A stretch of DNA of 64,000 nt from contig JAPEVF010000026.1 in assembly GCA_029747585.1 (NCBI GenBank), positions 113,474 to 177,473 on the forward strand. The letters are read 5' to 3'. The stretch's first letter is position 1. The number at the start of each line of letters is the position of its first letter. The notes beneath the pieces are model-generated. The model was not told the origin of the DNA. It saw only the letters and a program-made list of their open reading frames with translations, and did not search any database. This document shows positions 56,421 to 64,000 of this stretch, in pieces. A program made the translations under genes and the position numbers. The stretch is from Pleurotus djamor. Taxonomy: Eukaryota > Basidiomycota > Agaricomycetes > Agaricales > Pleurotaceae.

Positions 56421-59400
56421 TCAAACGTTCATATCCAACACCACATCCACTCCAGCCCTCAGTGTCTCTCGTGCTACACCTACCGCCCACTGGATCATCT
56501 TCGCAATTTCGGGATCCGTGTCGTCTTCCTGTTGTTTCTTGAATGCTTGGGACAGGAAATACACGATCCCCATAGCCAAAGCCTCGTTCCGAGATCCCTT
56601 CAAGAATATCTCTTCGAGAGAACCCCGGTTACGAGACGTAGAGAGGCTTTTTGGGATATCCATGAGAATGGGGGTCGAAGTTTGACTGCACGCGAATATC
56701 TGTGTGAATAACTCCTTGAGGAAAGCTTGTGCAGGAGNCTTGAGGAGGGTGAAATCAACGGGCTATCCGACAAAATGATTATGGCTTGNTTGAGCGAGGC
56801 GTTGAATGCGCAGTACGGACGACGAACCTTGAGTATGGATAGGGTAATACAGTCTTTTGCAATCCACCACCCGTACGCCTTCGCGAGGTTCTTCATTTTG
56901 GTGGTGCTGACTTTCTTGCCATCCGAATCCCCAAAATCATCTTGGGCGTTTTTGACAACCTCTGCACCGCCTACGGTCGTTTCCCCCAGTGCGCGGAGGA
57001 AGTCCCACAAGGAAAACTGAATCGTTATTTTATGCGAATGTGACAGGCNACAAAGTTGCTGTCCAACGAGTGTGTAATATGGGTTGTATAGCTTCTCCTA
57101 ACGAAGGAAGGCATTCAGCGCCGAAGAGGCGAGTATAAAGGAAGCTAACTGACGTTACCGCAGCAATGGAGCAAAACACGGATGATCTCGCGCTGCTGAA
57201 CTTCGGTGAGACTCAGTTGCGAAAGCCTCTCACAGGCGTCAGCATAGTCCTAAGTCCAATGTCACTTCGATGGCCCATGCTTAGGCAGAAACGTAACTCA
57301 CGTCACTGCTCATGAGAACCACGAAAATGCTCCTTCGAATATCAGTATTCATGCCTTGTTTTCGGGCGAGTTTCAACAAGACGCTTTCGCTAGTGGGTTC
57401 AGCCTTCACTTGCTTGACCTCACTCTGGCGCTCGACTAGAGGATCGCCGCGCCATGCTGCACCGACAAGCCACCACTTTCCCTTGGTCTCAGCGGAGTAT
57501 AAGTCGGCCAGAGAGACTCGGAGCGGTTCATGGGCTACGACTGGTATCAAAAGGGGTCAAACCACGACCCTGATACAACAATGCAAACAACGTACCATGT
57601 CGCTTTTTAGCTAAGCCTGACAGAAACTTCTTCATCCGCTCGACCGCATCTCCACCTTGGTTTTGGGTAGTATTGCGTTTTAGCTTGTTGTTTTTGAGGT
57701 TGGTCAATGTTTCAACCATAAATTGTGATCGAGAACTTGAGTGGTGACAAAATTAGACGGAGTGATACGGGAAACAAATAAACACACCTCAGATTCTCTC
57801 CTTGGCCAGACAGTTTTGAGTTGACGATATCAACGATGTCTTTTAGTGCTGAGGGGTCATCTTGGCGCAGTTGGTGGCCCGAACCTGATGTACGGGGTGA
57901 GTAACGGACAGTTGAAAAAGGACCTCGATAGCGCACTTCGGATTATCTTCAGGAGGAGCTCTACGTTCAACTCCGTGATCTCCTTACTTAGCAGTGACCG
58001 AATGATATCGTAGACAAGGATACACGATATCACTTGGAAATTGTAGAGTTCTGATATCAGCACTATCAAGTTTTGGCACTCCTTCCCGACGTCTTGTGTT
58101 GGCGGATTACTCTCCTCCTCCTCCGCCACGCTTGATTTGGGTTGCGAGGGAGGGAGAGACGAACTTGCATAATGTTTGTCGTAAGATGAAACTGTACTCT
58201 GGACAAAGTACGCGGCTTGAATCGAAGTCAGCGTCGAGTTGAAGTAAAGAAAGAAAGAAAGGAACCCTACCAAACTCGAGGCCAATTATTTTGTGAAGCG
58301 CCGAAACCAAAGTTGCGTAGAGTACGACATAGGAATCGAGGAGGGAAGAGTGATCGGCAATACCACGAATGATGAGGTCGGTGAGGGTGGAGGTGACGTC
58401 TAAACATGATATACAACGTCAGACAGGTGGCAGATATCGTGATGCACTATAGTGCGAACCGTTGCGCTTATGGTCTCGATAGCTTTGCTCGATACTATCC
58501 ACGATCGTCGCCATGTTCTGCTCGCTCACTCGATTGAGCAGACCTTTAAGCTGTTTAGCTAGCTTGAGTTGTGCCTCAGAAGGCGCTTCGTTCTGTGGCT
58601 GAGCTTTCCGGAGGTGGGGAGGAACGTATTTGCCAGTTGAGGTTGAAGCGGTCGTCACGGGCTCATCGTCTTCAGATTCATCCTCCTGCGAGGATATGCC
58701 ATCCCAATCTTCATAATCAGAACCGCCTGGATCGGTCGCGTCTTCGTCTGCATCAATTATAGAAGGCTCTCCATCCTCAGAGCCTTCCGATTCAGAGTCC
58801 TCTCCATCCTCTCCATCCTCTCCGTCGCCATCATCATCTCGACCCCCAACGGCTTTCTTGGGCTAAGAAAATGTCAGCGCTGCGCAAATATCCACAAAGG
58901 ATGGATGTTCAGTACCGGAGTCAATGTATCACCAAGGGAATTCGCGAAGTCGAACAAATCTGTGGATAACATGGTCAGCAAAGAGGTGTGGATTTGAGAG
59001 GCAGATAAGAGCATGCGCACCGTCTAGTCCATCTCCCAGACTCTTCGCCTTCCCTTTGGACCCCTTCCGCAACCCAAGCTTCGACTCGAGATATGCAATA
59101 TACGCATCCTCGTCAATATCTTCACGAGATCGCGGAGTAACGCGCAACGAGGGAGCAGCTTTCAAGGTTGACTTCTTCGCGCGTTTAGAACTGGCAGTCT
59201 TAGCACTGGGTAGCTCGAGAGATGGAGTGGGTTTGGCTTGTCCAGTCTTTTCGTGCGACGTCTCAAACGAATCATGCGAGACTTTCGCCTTCTTTTTCGG
59301 TGGTTCATCAGCCTCAACAGCGGCAGGTCGTTTGTTCGTATTGCTACTTTGCGAGAAATAAGTAGCCTTATGCACTTTCTTGCTATCGCGTTCTTGTTTC

Positions 59401-59588
59401 CTCGCTTCCTTTCGAGAGAGCTTGCCTTTGGATTTCTTCCATGACGGGTGTGAATGTGAATTTGTCTCTATAAACCCTCATCAGCTACGTTCGTGCATGC
59501 TGCAATCAAATGATCAACCTGAGCTTTCGATTTGTTCGCGCAGAGCCTGCGGCAGACGAGTAGTGGAAGTCTTGACGCGAGCAGGCAT
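56421..59588 (-). CDS. SGD1: nucleolar MIF4G/MA3 protein SGD1 (NOM1)
   Basis: SGD1/NOM1 takes part in 40S ribosome biogenesis in the nucleolus. ATG 59588 starts MPARVKTSTTRLPQALREQ. A basic lead (WKKSKGKLSRKEARKQERD, PPKKKAKVS) follows, then EDAYIAYLESKLGLRKG, an acidic tract with GED repeats (58801-58827), and KYVPPHLRKAQ, which precedes the MIF4G domain (LLNRVSEQNMATIVDSI, DVTSTLTDLI, SYVVLYATLVSALHKI, FQVISCILVYDIIRSLL, LLLKIIRCSGHQLR). The MA3 domain comes next (DIRRSIFVVLMSSDDYADACERLSQL, REIIRVLLHCCGNEKLYNPYYTLV, LWDFLRAL). It stops TGA 56421. About ten introns are needed, and Ns at 56738 and 56789 lie near exon ends. Confidence 0.92.
58801..58827. repeat. three-unit 9-base repeat in the acidic tract of SGD1
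   Basis: TCTCCATCC is present twice, followed by the variant TCTCCGTCG. On the coding strand it encodes repeated Gly-Glu-Asp-type acidic residues, so length changes would keep the frame. Confidence 0.75.
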
Positions 59589-59830
59589 CGAAATGGCAGA
59601 GATGATGATAGGCGCTCGTAAATTTCTTTCCCCTGTGGTTCTCCTAGTTTCCAGCATGACCCCCTACTTCTGCAGAGGAGTCGATTTCCGTTGGCGATCT
59701 GACTATCTGACTGATTCGTAAAGAGTTCATCATGATGCGTACACACAGAGCAAGTCCATACAGAAAGATGGTCCCAAGAAGCTACAAAAACTACNAAAAA
59801 AATATGACGTCTGTCATCAAAGCTACCAGA

Positions 59831-60859
59831 TCATGCCTTAACATCAACTTGTCGCAGCTTCCTTGACTGTGCCTCCTGTTGGTACTGGCGGGGAAGCAGG
59901 GCCAAGCCCAGACCATAAAGAGCCCAGAAGACCTGTCGAGTGAAAGCGCCGTGATGAGGACTAATACTCTACAGCGCGGAGGGCGGTAGAAATGCTTACG
60001 ACAATAAGGGCTATCCAAGCATTCGTCGCAGACACCGGAATCTTGTGTAAACCACCGCTCGCGAGCAACCATTCTTGGGTCTTGAACGGATGTCAAAGTC
60101 AGAAACATTGAATGGAGATGTAGATATATTTTTAGAGAGAAGTTCTCACCAAACCGAGATGGACCTAAGGAGAAGCGGCAACCATCAGCATTGCTGACTA
60201 TCAATAGGAAAAAAGATGGCGAACCTCATAAGCTGCTAGTGCGAGAATGGTTAAACCGAGGAGAGCGTGTAGGTAGTTCTGTGGGAGACGGTGTCCTCCG
60301 AACCAGGATGGCTTGAAGAAGTGGATGACGAGTCCGAGGAGGAGTTGGACGACGTAGAGGGCCATTACGACGACACCGATTTGCTAAAGCGAGGTCTGTT
60401 AGTGAGAGGGGTACGTATGTATACGGACGATGAAACTTACACTGTGAGGCGTGCTGGTTCCCTCGATGCGAAGGTCTCCATGGAGTTGGGAACCCAAAGC
60501 CCAACCAGCGAAGATGACGGGTCCAGCAATCAACAGCTGCCAAGTAGCATGTCCCCAGAACCACCTAAGAAGGAAGAAGGAACAGGTAAGTACGGAGCAT
60601 CAACGCGTCAATTAAAATGCGGGCGGGCGTACTTGTTCGTGAACGTCCTGATATACCGAACGAACAATGTGCCCAAGGGAAGTAGGATCAAGTAGCCAAT
60701 ACTACACAAGAGAGCATGGTTCCGCGCGAGTACCTCTGTCGGCAGGAGGGCAATACGTGGCGTCGCCGCGGCCCCTGCAGGTTTTGGCGCATCATTGCTT
60801 CCGCCACCTTGAGCGTCGCTTGGGGATGGGGATGTATTCGGTGAGCCGTAGTAACTCAT
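59831..60859 (-). CDS. cytochrome b561-domain membrane protein
   Basis: ATG 60859 starts a hydrophilic lead (MSYYGSPNTSPSPSDAQGGG). Membrane segments with spaced histidines follow: NHALLCSIGYLILLPLGTLFVRY, WFWGHATWQLLIAGPVIFAGWALGS, TPHSQQIGVVMALYVVQLLLGLVIH, and PQNYLHALLGLTILALAAYEVHLG, then EWLLASGG, AWIALIVVFWALYGLGLALLPRQYQQE and a short tail to TGA 59831. The four histidines (NHA, GHA, PHS, LHA) fit the bis-haem pattern of cytochrome b561 proteins, which pass electrons across a membrane. No DOMON domain precedes it. Electron donor and acceptor are unknown; ascorbate or iron reduction is inference. Short introns fall in loops. An N at 59796 lies beyond the stop. Confidence 0.85.
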
Positions 60860-61834
60860 TGTACGAGGTACGAGTAGTCGTTACGAGGGTGGGGGTGGGG
60901 TAGTACGAGAAAGGTCGGGGCAACGAAAAACAAACGAGTATTAATGGAGGGAAACCAGCCTCTTCGGGGTCAGGTAAAAGTGGGGAATGGAATCGGAACG
61001 ACGCCCATTGACTTACTCACCCAGTATTTATATTTAGTATACCCATGTCTATGATGGGCACATTCATCCCACGCAGAGAGATATCACAATCAGTTTAGGT
61101 GAGTTTGACCGATGGATTGAAAGTTTGGAACCACGACATCTCAGGTTTTGTCCTCGGGGAAGAATGATTCGGGGCTGCGGTCTGCTCTCGATCAGCCATC
61201 AGCCAATTGTATTCGATGATTGAATAAGAGAGACTCCCACAGGTGAACAGGACGGATACAGCCTTTTGCTGAAGGCTGAGTCTGACCGGGACCCGTCGAG
61301 CTAAAATTCGTGAGAAGCTGATGTGCACGATGGAAGGATAAACAGATGTCTGTTGTCAGTCGAATGTTTGGTCGAATGAGAAGCTGTCGGTGACTAGGAG
61401 CTAGCTCTCGCGAGAGCAGACATGGCTGACTGACTAGTAGAAGACGCGCTTCTCAGCACTCTCCGAAACAGATCAATATCCGTCCGTGAACGTCTGGATC
61501 CAATGAAAGGTTTAGCGAGCCGGGGACGGCCAACTTGAGGCCGATATTTCAGTCGCACGAATGCGCAGTCGAAGTTATCTGATTCCGAATGCATGTCGAA
61601 ATTCTGTCATACGATGTGTGGAGTCGTGTAAATCCTATGAAAATGCTGTGTCGTAAGTACGTGAAGCAGGAGCATCGACGTTGGCGCTAATAGTACAACA
61701 AAGANGGGGGGACGAAGCAAGCATAGCGAGGTGGTATGGTGTTATCTACAATGCAATGAAGAGATAATATAGTTAGTAAAAAATCATTCTTGAGCATAAG
61801 ATGAGCATAAGTTTAATAAATTACGTGCGAGATA
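60860..61834. other. intergenic region, about 975 bases without a supported gene
   Basis: It contains the promoter of the cytochrome b561 gene and the 3' flank of the coiled-coil gene. Minus frames at 61095-61328 and 61394-61594 have no family marks. An N at 61705 stands before a G run. A short AT-rich tract at 61760-61830 probably serves the polyadenylation of the coiled-coil gene. Confidence 0.4.
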
Positions 61835-63540
61835 TTATTTTGGATCCAGAACGTCCACCACGGATTCTAGGACGACGCGAGGTCGCAGCAATAGTCGTCG
61901 TTCAGTCACAACGTCGTCCTTCCCCGTGTCTATGCTCATCGCTGAGACGTTGACTTTCTTCGTGGTACACCTCAAACCAAGCTCGGTGGTGACAAGGACG
62001 CCTCCTTTGGAAGTAACATAACTCCCAAACGAGTCCTCCATGAGACGCGAGTCAAAGGCATCGGTGTAGTTGACCGCGACCAAGTCGAAATTGGTCGACA
62101 TGATCTCTTCACGAGTGACCTGTGCGAGCTTCGTGACGGCTTTAGCTATCCGGTATATCTGATCGCCAAATCGTGTTCGAAGCGTGTCTCTGGTAAGGTT
62201 GGACTGAGATTGGTGGTTGCGTAGCTGAAGCGAGGATAGCGAGTGCGACTGAGGAAGCGATTGGGATATATGTGGGGAAGATGAGGGAGATGAATGGGTG
62301 GTAAGGGATGGGCTGCCTCCTGCAACCAAGAGGAGGTCCGACACCCAGCGAATGATGGTTTCGACCAAGTCGTTGTTGCCGTATTCTTCCAAGGTGGGGT
62401 ATAATTTATGTATATGCTTATGTGCAAGCGAACGCCAACGAGACGAAGTCGGCTGGGGTTCTAGAAGGAAGCTTGAGTGCATGCCAAAAGGTCAATATCG
62501 ATCGTTGACATACCTGCGGTATACATGAAGGCGTAAACCTGGAGTAAAACAGAGTCGGCTTTCGATGGCCACCCGACACAAAATGACGACAAAGCCCTCG
62601 AGATGCACGCAACGACACATCCTTGCACGGCAAACTGCACGAGGATAGGATCTTGACTGTGATCTTTTGTCGATAGGATACGAGCAAACTGGGGGCCAAG
62701 CCGACTCGTGGTGTCCTGTACCGCCTGGGGGTTCTTGACACCATCTTTACCAAACGAACACGTTTCCGTCGCAGCGGCCGCAAACTGGAGAATCTCAGAG
62801 TTCAGATCCTGGACTGCCTGGAGAACCTGTGCCCCCGACCACGCGTCTGTGCGGGTAAGAAACAGCTCAAAAGCGCGAGCTTGGGCACGTTCTTCTTCGG
62901 AACTCGCTATCGATACTATCGATGAGCTTGAGCCGTCTCTTCGGTGGCCATTCCGGAAGCTGGATAGCGAGTGATTGTGGTTGTAGATGGCCAGGAGGTG
63001 CGAATCTGGCCTCGGGCTTAGGGAACTGGTGCCAGAGTCGGAGTCCTTGAAGCTACCGCTTCGATAGCGTAGATTGACCTCGCTGCGGTGTCGGGGCAGC
63101 TGCTCGCGCTCTCTCCTCAGTTTGTCGAGGTCGGCCTCCCTGGCCTTCAACGCCTCGTTTGCCTCCGCAAGCTGCCGTTCCAACCGCCGGCAGCGTTCCT
63201 CCAAGCGCAACACCTCTATTTTGGACTGGGAGAGTTCATTTCTAGTAAGGTCGAGTTGGCGGCGCATATGAAAGGTTTGACTGTTGTTTTGGTGACACGC
63301 GCATGTACCGTGTCGCTGGGGTTGCCGGTTCTCGGCTGCGTCGAGTCTTTCACGTAACGACGAGCACTCTCTCGTCAATTTGGCGATGGGGTCGGGCACG
63401 GGGGTCAGGGCACGGTTGTTGTCTGTCTCTGATGCTGGGTCGTCCGTGGACCGAAAGAGAAAGGACGGACTTCGAAGCGCAAAAAACTCGACGGTCGTGT
63501 CGTAGAGATCTTTGAGGTGCAAGTTTGCGACAGGCAGCAT
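61835..63540 (-). CDS. coiled-coil protein of unknown function
   Basis: ATG 63540 starts MLPVANLHLKDLYDTTVEFFAL. A long coiled coil follows from about residue 85 (QLDLTRNELSQSKIEVLRLEERC, RQLAEANEALKAREADLDKLRRE), then a Ser-rich stretch, and a helical C-terminal part (ELFLTRTDAWSGAQVLQAVQDLNSEILQFAAA, RILSTKDHSQDPILVQFAVQG, AFMYTA). One intron (around 62463-62515) joins to EPQPTSSRWRSLAHKHIHKLYPTLEE and DQIYRIAKAVTKLAQVTREEIMS, ending DVLDPK at TAA 61835. The second half looks like a globular helical domain shared among basidiomycetes, but I cannot name it. No signal peptide or membrane segment. A cytoskeletal or trafficking role is only a guess from the coiled coil. Confidence 0.78.
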
Positions 63541-63797
63541 CGTGTTCTGGTCCCCAAGCCAAAATGGATAAGATAATCAGTTTCCTGAGACNTTTTCCGG
63601 GANTTTTTTTTCTGATGAACTTGAGGTTGGTGGGATTCCGATTCCGAATAATAACGCTCAGGCCTCGAGGCGGGCCTCACCCTTGCTGCATTTCGCCTGC
63701 TAACTTCTTTGCTTCTCCCTTTTACCACCGCAGCCATGCTCTAATCGACTTCCATATATTATCACCACCGCAATCCGCATATCTCGTCTAAAACTCA

Positions 63798-64000
63798 ATG
63801 AAATCGACTTCCCACACGCGGAGGCCGTACAGCGGCACCAGTCGCTCCCTGGTGATCGCCCTCGACGTCGGCACGACATTCAGTGGCGTCTCTTATGCCA
63901 TTCTAGAGCCCGGCGAGGTCCCCCATATCCACGGTGTAACACGGTATGTGAAATGGCCTCGATCACTTAGGCTCGATTCCAGTTGTTCTTGTAAGTTTGG
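63798..64000 (+). CDS. Hsp70-like ATPase, first exon only (cut by window edge)
   Basis: ATG 63798 starts MKSTSHTRRPYSGTSRS, then LVIALDVGTTFSGVSYAIL, the phosphate-1 loop of the actin/Hsp70 ATPase fold (DxGTTxSGV). Exon 1 ends at 63943 before GTATGTG. The rest of the window is intron containing a dispersed repeat. The divergent lead and the variant loop resemble the fungal Hsp70-like (HSPA12-type) proteins rather than canonical Hsp70, which would start near the loop. The 3' part is outside the window, so chaperone function is not shown. Confidence 0.78.
   Translation, partial: MKSTSHTRRPYSGTSRSLVIALDVGTTFSGVSYAILEPGEVPHIHGVTRYVKWPRSLRLDSSCSCKF
63968..64000 (+). repeat. dispersed repeat at the window edge, second copy of 27494-27526
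   Basis: These 33 bases differ from 27494-27526 at two positions only (TT instead of CC in the middle). The copy lies inside the first intron of the Hsp70-like gene and continues beyond the edge. Confidence 0.6.

Noticed and set aside
63968..64000. tRNA gene from the B-box-like sequence
   Set aside because: No A box or acceptor-stem pairing could be traced upstream at either copy.

Overview
The window is nuclear DNA of a filamentous basidiomycete, most likely an Agaricomycete. The reasons are gene-dense layout on both strands, many GT-AG introns of about 45-65 bases in nearly every gene, and recognisable fungal families (F-box, GH79, MUP1-like permease, WRN-like exonuclease/helicase, cytochrome b561, SUN). 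No rRNA, tRNA, CRISPR or intact transposon was seen. Single N bases often sit beside homopolymers, which looks like uncertain run lengths in a draft assembly. One such N splits the SUN gene, and many more disturb the acyl-CoA dehydrogenase gene.

Left part (0-23.5 kb): a stand-alone adenylate-forming enzyme, a homeodomain protein, a cytochrome b5-acyl-CoA dehydrogenase ending in AKL, ALG11, an F-box protein, an alpha-methylacyl-CoA racemase ending in SKL, a secreted GH79 glycosidase, the SelO protein-AMPylase, a MUP1/LAT-type amino-acid permease and proteasome subunit RPN8. The dehydrogenase and racemase both carry peroxisomal PTS1 tails and fit branched-chain fatty-acid oxidation.

Middle part (23.5-30.2 kb): a tandem array of three seven-membrane-segment proteins with the same exon plan. 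I could not assign them to a named family, and they are the best candidate here for something undescribed. A 135-residue fungal protein with a duplicated motif follows.

Right-middle part (30.8-48.7 kb): housekeeping genes in divergent pairs on short shared promoters: PP2A catalytic subunit/CCT5, Sec14-like/proline iminopeptidase, SUN/RMI1 and SPF31/COX11. With them are a disordered protein with SUMO-binding and APC/C-degron motifs, and carnitine acetyltransferase with a mitochondrial-type N-terminus and a PTS1-like C-terminus.

Right part (48.7-64 kb): two tandem exonuclease-like/SF1 helicase paralogues. The left copy has its whole helicase half in a sharply AT-rich block. Then come PAM18/TIM14, EFM4, SGD1/NOM1, a cytochrome b561 protein, a coiled-coil protein of unknown role, and the first exon of an Hsp70-like gene. 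That last gene runs into a dispersed repeat, also present near 27.5 kb, at the window edge.

CDS coordinates are gene spans from start to stop codon and include introns. Introns quoted with exact borders were read by eye from splice signals and reading frame; no transcript data were available.
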